Source: Streptomyces pseudovenezuelae (GTDB lineage: Bacteria > Actinomycetota > Actinomycetes > Streptomycetales > Streptomycetaceae). From it: a stretch of 64,000 nt of DNA. The position numbers and the translations under genes were made by a program. The notes beneath the pieces are model-generated. The model searched no databases. It was not told the origin of the DNA and was given only the letters and a program-made list of their open reading frames with translations. Shown here one piece after another: positions 36,735 to 44,971 of the stretch (the stretch's first letter is position 1; each line of letters begins with the position of its first letter). Location of the stretch: the NCBI RefSeq assembly GCF_001513955.1, contig NZ_KQ948149.1:220227-284226 (forward strand), in the 5' to 3' direction.

Positions 36735-38053
36735 GCGACACATCCAAGGTTTCCAAGGCGGACGCCGCGTCCGAGGGACAGGCCACCGTGGCCCCCGCCG
36801 ACGACCCCACCGCCGCGTCGATCGCCGTCGTCGACCCCCGGCTGCTGGTCCGCGAGGAAGGCCTCAAGGGCTACTGGACCGAGTTCACGCGCAAGGTCAA
36901 GGGCGGTGAGCTGGGCTCGCTGCCGGTGGTGATCGGCCTGATCATCATCTGGACGATCTTCCAGCTCCAGAACGACCGCTTCCTGAGCGCCGACAACCTC
37001 TCGAACATCAGCTACTACCTCTCGGCCACCGGCATGCTCGCCATCGGCCTGGTGTTCGTCCTGCTGCTCGGCGAGATCGACCTGTCGGTCGGTTCGGTCA
37101 GCGGTCTGGCGTCGACCCTGTTCGCGGTCTACGTCGTGGAACACGGCATGAACGCCTGGCTGGCGTTGCTCCTGGCGGTCATCACCGGTATCGCCGTCGG
37201 TGCGCTGCAGGGCTGGTTCTTCGCCAAGATCGGAGTGCCGGCGTTCGTCGTCACCCTGGCCGGCTTCCTCGGCTGGAACGGTCTGATGCTGTGGCTGCTG
37301 GGCTCCAGCGGCACCATCAACATCCCGTCCGACTCGGGTCCGGTCCACCTGCTCGGCCAGAACTCGTTCTTCATGGACCAGGCCATCATCGGCGCCTACC
37401 TGCTGGCCGGTCTCGGTGTCGTCCTGACCCTCGTGGGCAACTTCGGGGAGCAGCGGCGCCGCAAGGCCGCCGGTGTCCCCTTCCGGCCGACCGGCGAGAT
37501 CCTGGTGCGCGTCGGCGCCCTCGCGGTGGCGTCCTTCCTGACGGCCGCCGTGCTGAACGACGCCGCCGGTGTCTCCAACGCGCTGGTCATCTTCCTGGCG
37601 GCGCTGGTGATCGTGGACTTCGTGCTGCGCCGTACGACGTACGGCCGCAAGGTCTTCGCGGTCGGCGGCGGCATCGAGGCGGCCCGTCGTGCCGGTATCA
37701 ACGTGCCGATCATCCGGATCACCGTCTTCGCCATCTCCGGCGGCTTCGCGGCGATCGGCGGTATGTTCTTCGCCGGTCAGACCGCCAGCGCCACGCTGAG
37801 CGCCGGCGGCGGCAACACGCTGATGCTCGCCATCGCGGCGGCCGTCATCGGTGGTACCTCGCTGTTCGGCGGACGCGGCTCGGTGTGGTCGGCGCTGCTG
37901 GGCATGCTGGTGATCCAGTCGATCCAGACGGGTCTGGACCTGCTGAACATGAACCAGTCGATCCAGTACATGATCACCGGTGGTGTTCTGCTCGGCGCGG
38001 TCGTCATCGACTCGGTGTCCCGTAAGTCTCAGAAGGCCGCGGGTCGCGGATAA
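36731..38053 (+). CDS. xylH: D-xylose ABC transporter permease
   Basis: This 440-residue CUT2 (BPD_transp_2) permease has a 50-residue cytoplasmic N-terminus and about ten helices. It includes LVLLLGEIDLSVGSVSGLAS and the conserved GRKVFAVGGGIEAARRAGIN loop. Coupled to xylG by a GTGA overlap. A strong terminator ends the operon. Confidence 0.94.
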   Translation: MSDTSKVSKADAASEGQATVAPADDPTAASIAVVDPRLLVREEGLKGYWTEFTRKVKGGELGSLPVVIGLIIIWTIFQLQNDRFLSADNLSNISYYLSATGMLAIGLVFVLLLGEIDLSVGSVSGLASTLFAVYVVEHGMNAWLALLLAVITGIAVGALQGWFFAKIGVPAFVVTLAGFLGWNGLMLWLLGSSGTINIPSDSGPVHLLGQNSFFMDQAIIGAYLLAGLGVVLTLVGNFGEQRRRKAAGVPFRPTGEILVRVGALAVASFLTAAVLNDAAGVSNALVIFLAALVIVDFVLRRTTYGRKVFAVGGGIEAARRAGINVPIIRITVFAISGGFAAIGGMFFAGQTASATLSAGGGNTLMLAIAAAVIGGTSLFGGRGSVWSALLGMLVIQSIQTGLDLLNMNQSIQYMITGGVLLGAVVIDSVSRKSQKAAGRG

Positions 38054-38081
38054 CACCGCAGGGGAGCGCCCCTCCCGGTCG

Positions 38082-38122
38082 ACGGTCCTGCCCGGCACCC
38101 ACAAGGTGCCGGGCAGGACCGT
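38082..38122 (+). terminator. xylFGH operon terminator
   Basis: A perfect 18-bp stem (ACGGTCCTGCCCGGCACC with its complement) closes a 5-base loop CACAA, 29 bp after the xylH stop. One of the strongest terminators in the window. Confidence 0.92.
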
Positions 38123-38187
38123 TGTCGTAGAACATTAGACTCGACTCACCCGGCAAGCTCGATCAGCTCTAACGCAAGGAGGCACGG

Positions 38188-40107
38188 GTGCCGCTGCTGA
38201 CCCGTATCAGGGGACCGCGCGATCTGGACCGGCTCAGCCTCGAGGAGCTGGACCAGCTGGCGGAGGAGATCAGGAGCTTCCTCGTCGGCGCAGTCTCCAA
38301 GACCGGCGGCCACCTCGGCCCCAACCTCGGTGTGGTCGAGCTGACCATCGCGCTGCACCGGGTCTTCGACTCGCCCAAGGACCGGGTGCTCTTCGACACC
38401 GGCCACCAGTCCTATGTGCACAAGCTGCTCACCGGGCGGCAGGACTTCTCGAAGCTGCGCTCCAAGGGCGGCCTGTCCGGCTACCCCTCGCGCGCCGAGT
38501 CCGAGCACGACGTCATCGAGAACAGCCACGCCTCCACGGTGCTCGGCTGGGCCGACGGACTCGCGAAGGCCAACCAGGTGCTCGAACGCGACGACCACGT
38601 CGTCGCCGTGATCGGTGACGGTGCCCTGACCGGCGGTATGGCCTGGGAGGCGCTGAACAACATCGCCGACGCCAAGGACCGGCCGCTGGTCATCGTCGTC
38701 AACGACAACGAGCGCTCCTACGCGCCGACCATCGGCGGCCTCGCCAACCACCTGGCGACCCTGCGCACCACCGACGGCTACGAGCGCTTCCTGGCCCGCG
38801 GCAAGGACCTCCTGGAGCGCACCCCGGTCGTCGGCCGGCCCCTCTACGAGACCCTGCACGGCGCCAAGAAGGGCCTCAAGGACTTCATCGCGCCCCAGGG
38901 CATGTTCGAGGACCTCGGCCTGAAGTACGTCGGCCCCATCGACGGCCACGACATCGAGGCCCTGGAGTCGGCGCTGGCCCGCGCCAAGCGCTTCGGCGGC
39001 CCGGTCATCGTGCACTGCCTCACCGAGAAGGGCCGCGGCTACGAGCCCGCCGAGCAGGACGAGGCCGACCGCTTCCACGGCATCGGCCCCATCCACCCGG
39101 ACACCGGCCTGCCCATCAAGGCCTCCGCCGCCAGCTGGACCTCCGTCTTCGGCGACGAGATGGTCAAGCTGGGCCGCGAGCGCAAGGACATCGTCGCCAT
39201 CACCGCGGCCATGCTCCAGCCGGTCGGCCTGAAGAAGTTCGCGGACACCTTCCCGGAGCGGATCTACGACGTCGGCATCGCCGAGCAGCACGCGGCCGTG
39301 TCCGCCGCCGGCCTCGCGACCGGCGGGCTGCACCCCGTCTTCGCCGTCTACGCCACCTTCCTCAACCGCGCCTTCGACCAGGTCCTCATGGACGTCGCCC
39401 TGCACAAGTGCGGCGTGACCTTCGTGCTCGACCGGGCCGGCGTCACCGGTGACGACGGGGCCTCGCACAACGGCATGTGGGACATGTCGATGCTCCAGGT
39501 CATCCCGACGCTCCGGCTCGCCGCCCCGCGCGACGCCGAGCAGCTGCGCGCCCAGCTCCGCGAGGCCGTCCAGGTCGACGACGCGCCGACCGTGCTGCGC
39601 TACTCCAAGGGCGTGGTCGGCCCCGCCGTACCCGCCGTGGGCACCGTGGGAGGCATGGACGTCCTGCGCGAGCCGGAGACGGACACGCCCGACGTGCTCC
39701 TCGTCTCCGTCGGCGCCCTGGCCCCCATGTGCCTGGAGATCGCCGGTCTGCTGAACAAGCAGGGCATCTCCACCACCGTCGTCGACCCGCGCTGGGTCAA
39801 GCCCGTCGACGAGGCCATGGCCCCGCTCGCGGAGCGGCACCGCGTGGTCGTCACCGTCGAGGACAACAGCCGCGTCGGCGGCGTCGGCTCGGCGATCGCG
39901 CAGGCCCTGCGCGACGCGGGCGTGGACGTCCCGCTGCGCGACTTCGGCATCCCGCCGCGCTTCCTCGACCACGCCTCGCGCGCCGAGATCATGGCGGAGA
40001 TCGGGCTGACCGCGCCCGACATCGCCCGCCAGGTCACAGGCCTCGTCTCGAAGCTCGACGGCCGCTACGACAGCGCCCCGGCCGAGGCGCAGCCCGCCCG
40101 CGACTGA
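38188..40107 (+). CDS. dxs: 1-deoxy-D-xylulose-5-phosphate synthase
   Basis: This 639-residue thiamine-diphosphate enzyme condenses pyruvate and glyceraldehyde 3-phosphate, the first step of the MEP isoprenoid pathway. Visible motifs are LGPNLGVVELTIALHRVFDS, TGHQSYVHKLLTGR, the ThDP motif GDGALTGGMAWEALNN, the activating Glu in VGIAEQHAA and the transketolase C-domain. The GTG start follows AAGGAGG. Streptomyces often have two dxs genes; this one is in the conserved dxs position beside xylFGH. It stands alone between two strong terminators. Confidence 0.97.
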   Translation: MPLLTRIRGPRDLDRLSLEELDQLAEEIRSFLVGAVSKTGGHLGPNLGVVELTIALHRVFDSPKDRVLFDTGHQSYVHKLLTGRQDFSKLRSKGGLSGYPSRAESEHDVIENSHASTVLGWADGLAKANQVLERDDHVVAVIGDGALTGGMAWEALNNIADAKDRPLVIVVNDNERSYAPTIGGLANHLATLRTTDGYERFLARGKDLLERTPVVGRPLYETLHGAKKGLKDFIAPQGMFEDLGLKYVGPIDGHDIEALESALARAKRFGGPVIVHCLTEKGRGYEPAEQDEADRFHGIGPIHPDTGLPIKASAASWTSVFGDEMVKLGRERKDIVAITAAMLQPVGLKKFADTFPERIYDVGIAEQHAAVSAAGLATGGLHPVFAVYATFLNRAFDQVLMDVALHKCGVTFVLDRAGVTGDDGASHNGMWDMSMLQVIPTLRLAAPRDAEQLRAQLREAVQVDDAPTVLRYSKGVVGPAVPAVGTVGGMDVLREPETDTPDVLLVSVGALAPMCLEIAGLLNKQGISTTVVDPRWVKPVDEAMAPLAERHRVVVTVEDNSRVGGVGSAIAQALRDAGVDVPLRDFGIPPRFLDHASRAEIMAEIGLTAPDIARQVTGLVSKLDGRYDSAPAEAQPARD

Positions 40108-40123
40108 CGCCTGCGGACTCGGC

Positions 40124-40173
40124 CGAACGGGCCGGTCGCACCACTCTTGACAGTGGTGTGACCGGCCCGTTCG
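40124..40173 (+). terminator. dxs terminator
   Basis: A 21-bp stem with a single G-T pair (CGAACGGGCCGGT...ACCGGCCCGTTCG outer part, CACCAC/GTGGTG inner part) closes an 8-base loop, 16 bp after the stop. Confidence 0.92.
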
Positions 40174-40253
40174 CGTGAATCCCCCCGCGCCGGGGCATAC
40201 GACCTACGCCCCCTCTCGATCATGTCGAGGACGACACAGCGTGGGAGGTACCC

Positions 40254-41771
40254 GTGAGCAGCACCCTCTTCCGGACGAAGAAGGTCGAGCAGTCCATCCT
40301 CGATACCGAGGAGCCAGAGCACGCGCTCAAGAAGTCCTTGTCCGCGCTGGATCTGACCGTCTTCGGCGTCGGTGTCATCATCGGCACCGGCATCTTCGTC
40401 CTGACCGGCACCGTCGCCAAGAACAACGCCGGCCCGGCGGTCGCCCTGGCCTTCGTCGTGGCCGGCGTCGTCTGCGCGCTCGCCGCGCTCTGCTACGCCG
40501 AGTTCGCCTCCACCGTCCCGGTGGCCGGATCGGCCTACACCTTCGCGTACGCCTCACTCGGCGAACTGCCCGCCTGGATCATCGGCTGGGACCTGGTCCT
40601 GGAGTTCGCGCTGGGCACGGCGGTGGTGTCCGTCGGCTGGTCCGGCTACATCGCCTCGCTGCTGGACAACGCGGGCTGGCATCTGCCGGCCGCGCTGGGC
40701 AGCCGCGACGGGGCCGACGGCTTCGGCTTCGACATCCTCGCCGCCGCGCTCGTCCTGGTGCTGACCGCCATCCTCGTGCTCGGCACCAAGCTCTCCGCGC
40801 GCGTGACCTCGGTCGTCGTCGCCATCAAGGTGACGGTCGTGCTGACCGTGATCATCGCGGGCGCCTTCTTCGTCAACGGCGACCACTACGACCCGTTCAT
40901 CCCGAAGGCGCAGGAGGTACCGGCAGGTGACAGTCTCCAGTCGCCGCTGATCCAGCTGATGTTCGGCTGGGCGCCCTCCAACTTCGGCGTGATGGGCATC
41001 TTCACCGCCGCCTCCGTCGTCTTCTTCGCCTTCATCGGCTTCGACGTCGTCGCCACGGCCGCCGAGGAGACCAGGAACCCGCAGCGCGACATGCCCCGCG
41101 GCATCCTCGGCTCCCTCCTCATCTGCACGACCCTCTACGTGGCCGTGTCGATCGTCGTGACGGGCATGCAGAAGTACACGGACCTGTCCATCACGGCCCC
41201 GCTCGCGGACGCCTTCAAGGCGACCGGCCACCCCTGGTTCGCGGGCTTCATCAGCTTCGGCGCCGCGGTCGGCCTGACGACCGTCTGCATGATCCTGCTG
41301 CTGGGCCAGACCCGGGTGTTCTTCGCGATGAGCCGTGACGGACTGCTGCCCACGTTCTTCTCCCACGTCCACCCGAAGTTCCGGACCCCGCACCGCCCGA
41401 CCATCCTGCTCGGCGTGATCATCGCGATCGTCGCCGGCTTCACGCCCCTGAGCGAACTCGCCGAACTGGTCAACATCGGCACCCTGTTCGCCTTCGTGGT
41501 CGTCGCCATCGGCGTGATCATCCTCCGCAAGTCCCGCCCCGACCTGCCGCGGGCCTTCCGCACCCCCTGGGTGCCGTTCATCCCGATCCTGTCGGTGGCG
41601 GCCTCTCTCTGGCTGATGCTCAACCTGCCGGCCGAGACCTGGCTGCGGTTCGCGATCTGGATGGTCATCGGCTTCGCCGTGTACTTCCTCTACGGCCGTG
41701 GCCACAGCCGTCTCGGACAGCGCATGGCAGCGACGGCCGACAGCGGCGGCAGCGCCGGCAACAGGGAGTAA
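40254..41771 (+). CDS. APC-family amino-acid permease (cationic amino-acid type)
   Basis: This 505-residue inner-membrane transporter has 12-13 helices. The APC core is clear: TVFGVGVIIGTGIFVLTG in helix 1, FFAFIGFDVVATAAEETRNP in helix 6, and RVFFAMSRDGLLP in the helix 8 region, with a CAT-like C-terminal helix pair. The family imports or exchanges basic and other amino acids, and the substrate is not certain. The GTG at 40254 has GGGAGG 5 bases upstream. It forms a single-gene transcript. Confidence 0.93.
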   Translation: MSSTLFRTKKVEQSILDTEEPEHALKKSLSALDLTVFGVGVIIGTGIFVLTGTVAKNNAGPAVALAFVVAGVVCALAALCYAEFASTVPVAGSAYTFAYASLGELPAWIIGWDLVLEFALGTAVVSVGWSGYIASLLDNAGWHLPAALGSRDGADGFGFDILAAALVLVLTAILVLGTKLSARVTSVVVAIKVTVVLTVIIAGAFFVNGDHYDPFIPKAQEVPAGDSLQSPLIQLMFGWAPSNFGVMGIFTAASVVFFAFIGFDVVATAAEETRNPQRDMPRGILGSLLICTTLYVAVSIVVTGMQKYTDLSITAPLADAFKATGHPWFAGFISFGAAVGLTTVCMILLLGQTRVFFAMSRDGLLPTFFSHVHPKFRTPHRPTILLGVIIAIVAGFTPLSELAELVNIGTLFAFVVVAIGVIILRKSRPDLPRAFRTPWVPFIPILSVAASLWLMLNLPAETWLRFAIWMVIGFAVYFLYGRGHSRLGQRMAATADSGGSAGNRE

Positions 41772-41790
41772 CACAAACGTTCCACCTCTC

Positions 41791-41832
41791 CGGCCCCGTA
41801 TGTCCTGCTCACCCGGGAGATACGGGGCCGGA
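41791..41832 (+). terminator. Terminator after the permease
   Basis: CCGGCCCCGTAT (41791-41802) pairs with ATACGGGGCCGG (41821-41832) across an 18-base loop. It ends 4 bases before the next gene, so it also lies in that gene's promoter region. Confidence 0.7.
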
Positions 41833-41836
41833 TAGC

Positions 41837-43276
41837 GTGCCGCTCATGCCCGCAGAGCTGCTGCTCCCGTCACCCTCCGTACCCGGTTCCCGTACGGCGT
41901 ACTGGAGCCGGCTGCTGCCCCCGCTCGCGGCCCTGGCCTGCGTGACGCGGATCCCGTCCTTCACCCGCCCCCTGTGGAACCCGGACGAGGGTTATCTCGC
42001 CGTGCAGGCACGGCTGCTGGCGCAGGGCGGCGAGCTCTACGAGACGGTCGTCGACCGCAAGCCGCCGCTCGTACCGTGGCTGTACGAGGCCACGTTCGCG
42101 GTGACCGGCTCCGGCACGCTGGCCGGCGTGCGGGTCCTGGCCCTCCTGGCCCACCTCCTCACCGCGGCCCTGCTGGCCTCCCTGGCCCGCCACCGCTGGG
42201 GCGACCGGTCCGGCACCACCGCCGGTGTGCTGTATCTGCTGATCTCCGTGGGCCTGAACCCCGAGGACGCGCAGGCCGCGACCTTCGAGGCCTTCGTGCT
42301 GCCCTGCACGGCGGCGGCGATGTGGTGCGCGGACCGACGGCGCTGGGGCGCGGCGGGCACGGCGGTCGCGTGCGCCTTCCTCACCAAGCAGACGGGCGGG
42401 GCGGTGCTGCTGCCGGTGCTGTGGCTGTACGTCGCCTCGGGCGCCCGGCGTGGCGGCCTCGGGCGGCTGGTCGCGGGGGCGGTGCTGCCGGTGCTGGGCG
42501 CCGCGCTGGCCACGGATCCGGTCGGCTTCGTGTTCTGGACGGTGACGGGCTCGGGCGCGTACGCGACCCTGACCGGCTCCGAACTCCACGTGCTGGCAAG
42601 GGGATCGGTCAACACCGCGATCGTGTCGGTGGCCTGCGCGGGCCTGATCGCCCCGGTCGCCAGGGCCCGGCGCGCACCGACGGCCGACCTGTGGCTGTGG
42701 CTGCTCGCATCGGCGGGAGGGGTCCTGCTCGGCCTGCACTTCTTCGGCCACTACTACCTCCCCCTCCTGCCGCCGGTCGCGCTCCTGGCCACGGCGGCGC
42801 TCCGCGTGCTGCCGTACGACCGCACGGTCACGGCGGTGTTCACGTCGGCCTGCGCGTGCGTGCTGTTCCTGACGTGGGGTGTGCTGGCCCCGCGAACGGA
42901 CCTCGATCACGCCCGCCGGGTCGCGCAGGCCGTGTCGTCCCGCACGGCGCCGGGCGATGCGGTACTGGTCTGGGGGATACACCCGGAGACGTACTGGCTC
43001 GCCGACCGCGCGCCGGCGACCCGCTATCTGACGGCGGGTCTCCTCACGAACTACAGCGGGGGCCGGGACGGGGGGCGGGTGGGGGAGAGGTACGCGGTAC
43101 GGGGTGCCTGGACGGTGTTCCGGCGGGAGGCGGTCTCGGCGGCACTGGTGGTGGACGACTCCCGGGGCAAGCCGTACGGGCCGGAACGGGTGCGGGGCCT
43201 ACGGCGGTTGCTTTCGGCGGGGTACGAGGCGGTGGGGACGGTGGATGGGGCTGTGCTGTACGTGCGGCGGGGGTAG
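41837..43276 (+). CDS. ArnT/PMT-like membrane glycosyltransferase
   Basis: This 479-residue polytopic membrane protein has a GT39/PMT_2-like pattern. An acidic site sits in the first extracytoplasmic loop (PLWNPDEGYLAVQARLLAQG, YETVVDRKPPLVPWLYE), followed by about ten helices and a soluble C-terminal tail. Such enzymes move a sugar from a polyprenyl-phosphate donor to protein, lipid or cell-wall acceptors outside the membrane. The acceptor is unknown. GTG at 41837 or ATG at 41846 could start it; neither has a ribosome-binding site. Monocistronic. Confidence 0.75.
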   Translation: MPLMPAELLLPSPSVPGSRTAYWSRLLPPLAALACVTRIPSFTRPLWNPDEGYLAVQARLLAQGGELYETVVDRKPPLVPWLYEATFAVTGSGTLAGVRVLALLAHLLTAALLASLARHRWGDRSGTTAGVLYLLISVGLNPEDAQAATFEAFVLPCTAAAMWCADRRRWGAAGTAVACAFLTKQTGGAVLLPVLWLYVASGARRGGLGRLVAGAVLPVLGAALATDPVGFVFWTVTGSGAYATLTGSELHVLARGSVNTAIVSVACAGLIAPVARARRAPTADLWLWLLASAGGVLLGLHFFGHYYLPLLPPVALLATAALRVLPYDRTVTAVFTSACACVLFLTWGVLAPRTDLDHARRVAQAVSSRTAPGDAVLVWGIHPETYWLADRAPATRYLTAGLLTNYSGGRDGGRVGERYAVRGAWTVFRREAVSAALVVDDSRGKPYGPERVRGLRRLLSAGYEAVGTVDGAVLYVRRG

Positions 43277-43302
43277 GGGTGCGTTGTCGGGCGCGGGCCG
43301 GT

Positions 43303-43388
43303 GGGGGCTGGTCGCGCAGTTCCCCGCGCCCCTGGGTGGGTGCAGTTGAGGCCCGCCTGGGATGCACCCACCCGCTTGGCGACCAGCC
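43303..43388. terminator. Nested inverted repeats between convergent genes
   Basis: An outer stem, GGCTGGTCGC (43306-43315) with GCGACCAGCC (43379-43388), encloses an inner stem, GGGTGGGTGCA (43334-43344) with TGCACCCACCC (43363-43373). The left side, GGTCGCGCAGTTCCCCGCGC, is a sequence I recall as highly repeated in Streptomyces intergenic DNA. It lies between convergent genes and probably ends both. Confidence 0.7.
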
Positions 43389-43430
43389 ACGACGAACCCG
43401 TAGGCGCTCACCGGCAGGCGGCAGCACATC

Positions 43431-43796
43431 TCACGGACGAACCGTGCGAGGCCCCGCCACCTCCGCCCCCAACTCCCCGACTCTGCGCCGAAGTTCGCGA
43501 TCCGCGGTCACCACCAGCACCGGCCGCTCACCCGCCCCCGCGACCAGCTCCACCATGTGGTCGTCCCCGCTCCCCGGAGCCGACTCCACCCGCACCCCCG
43601 GCACGGAGGACACCCCTCGCGCCGCCCCCTCCACCACCAGCACGATCTCCACAGGGTCGTCCCGCCCCGGCACGCCGTCCGCGGCCAGTCGGTCCCGCAG
43701 CCGCTCCGCCGCTCCCCGTCGGTCCCGCCACCACCCGTCCGGCACCGAGCCGACGACGTTCGCGGCATCCACGACGACCAAGAGCACGTCACTCAT
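43431..43796 (-). CDS. NYN/PIN-like (YacP-type) small protein
   Basis: This 121-residue cytoplasmic protein has a Rossmann-like PIN/NYN pattern: VVVDAANVVGSVPDGWWRDR at the start, an acidic pair in GSGDDHMVELV and VVTADRELRRRVGELGAEV near the end. The conserved Asp residues match the metal-binding site of NYN/PIN RNases. Relatives are often loosely annotated as NTP pyrophosphohydrolases, which I do not support. The ATG at 43796 (MSDVLLVVVDAAN) is the natural start. Confidence 0.7.
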   Translation of the reverse strand: MSDVLLVVVDAANVVGSVPDGWWRDRRGAAERLRDRLAADGVPGRDDPVEIVLVVEGAARGVSSVPGVRVESAPGSGDDHMVELVAGAGERPVLVVTADRELRRRVGELGAEVAGPRTVRP

Positions 43797-43860
43797 GCCC
43801 TCAGCGTCCCACGCCCGGCCCACCCGAGGACGGCGTTGACCGCCAGATTAAAGTGGACCC

Positions 43861-44895
43861 GTGTCAATGGTCCGTACAGTGAACGGCGACTGGCTCATCC
43901 GCGCCCGCGACGGCCGACTCGGCGTCTACGCCACTCGCGACGACGCCGTGTGGTGCCGGGCGGAGCGCCGCCCTGGCGGCGACACCTGGCTGCCCTGGCG
44001 CAAGGTCGGCGGTGACCAGCGTCTGCACCCCGGACTCGGGGTGGGACACGGCGCCGACGGCTACGCACACCTCGTCTCCTGGCGGCCCACCAAGGCCCAG
44101 GAGGCCGGCCTGGTGCACTCCACGCACTTCCGCGCCCATCTCGCCGCCCTCGACTGGGCCCCGGTCGGCCACCCGGACAAGGCCGGCGCGCGCACCGGCC
44201 CACCCGCCGTGGCCGTCGACGCGGAGGGCCGGGCCCATGTCTTCGTCCGCGACCGTGGTGACAGCGTGCGCGCGCTCATCCAGAAGGAGCGCGGCGGCTG
44301 GAACGCCTGGGCCGACCTCGGCGGGACCGGCGTGCACGAGCAACTGACGGCGGTGACAGGGGAGTCGGGCCGCATCGAGCTGTTCGGTACCGATGCCGAC
44401 GGCGTTCTGCGCTGGCTCCAGACGGAGGCGGGCGTGCCTCCCGTCCCGGCCGACCCGCTGCCGGTGCCCGTCGAGCCGGGCACGCTCAGCGCGCTGCCCA
44501 CCTCCAAGGAACACATCACCCTGTTCTTCGCGGACCCCGAGGGCATGCTCTATGCCTGGCGTCCGGACACCGAGCCCACCCCTTTGCTGGCGGCGGCCGG
44601 GCCCGGCCCCGCGGCCCTGCTGCGCTGCACCCTGGAGGGCCACGACTGCACGCTGCTCGCCCAGCGTTCGGCGTCCGGCCGGGTCGCCTTCGCCGCCTGT
44701 CCGGCGGAGCAGGAGTCGGCGGGCCTGTGGTGGACGGAGTCCGGACCGCAGCTGCCGGCGGACACGGCCGTCGCCCTCGCCGAGGACGCGGACGGCCGTG
44801 TCGTCGCCGCGACGGTGACCCCCGACGGGGAGCTGAGGGTCGCCCGGCAGAAGGACGAGCCGGGACTGGCCCTGGCGGCCTGGCGGGAGGTCTGA
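43861..44895 (+). CDS. Beta-propeller (PLL/tachylectin-like) protein of unknown function
   Basis: This 344-residue soluble protein without a signal peptide shows repeated propeller blades of the fucose-lectin/tachylectin type: WLPWRKVGGDQRLHPGLGVG, VDAEGRAHVFVRDRGDSVRA, GGWNAWADLGGTGVHEQLTA, RIELFGTDADGVLRWLQTEA. The W-x-x-W-x-x-LGG pattern is typical. It may bind sugars, but no ligand residues can be assigned. The GTG at 43861 is preceded at 7 bases by TAAAGT (43849-43854), a good -10 box, so the message may be leaderless. Confidence 0.65.
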   Translation: MSMVRTVNGDWLIRARDGRLGVYATRDDAVWCRAERRPGGDTWLPWRKVGGDQRLHPGLGVGHGADGYAHLVSWRPTKAQEAGLVHSTHFRAHLAALDWAPVGHPDKAGARTGPPAVAVDAEGRAHVFVRDRGDSVRALIQKERGGWNAWADLGGTGVHEQLTAVTGESGRIELFGTDADGVLRWLQTEAGVPPVPADPLPVPVEPGTLSALPTSKEHITLFFADPEGMLYAWRPDTEPTPLLAAAGPGPAALLRCTLEGHDCTLLAQRSASGRVAFAACPAEQESAGLWWTESGPQLPADTAVALAEDADGRVVAATVTPDGELRVARQKDEPGLALAAWREV

Positions 44896-44923
44896 GCGCC
44901 CACCCGTCCGGTCCACGGTGAAC

Positions 44924-44958
44924 GACGGAGGGCCCCCGCCGCAGCGGAGGCCCTCGTC
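44924..44958. terminator. Terminator between convergent genes
   Basis: GACG(G)AGGGCC and GGCCCTCGTC form a 10-bp stem with one bulged G and a 14-base loop, in the 76-bp gap between the propeller gene and fadB. It could serve both strands. Confidence 0.65.
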
Positions 44959-44971
44959 ACCTGCCGGGGGG

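Noticed and set aside
40124..40173. TTGACA in the loop of the dxs terminator could be taken as a -35 box.
   Set aside because: No TANNNT box at 16-19 bases, and the surrounding sequence is a near-perfect hairpin.
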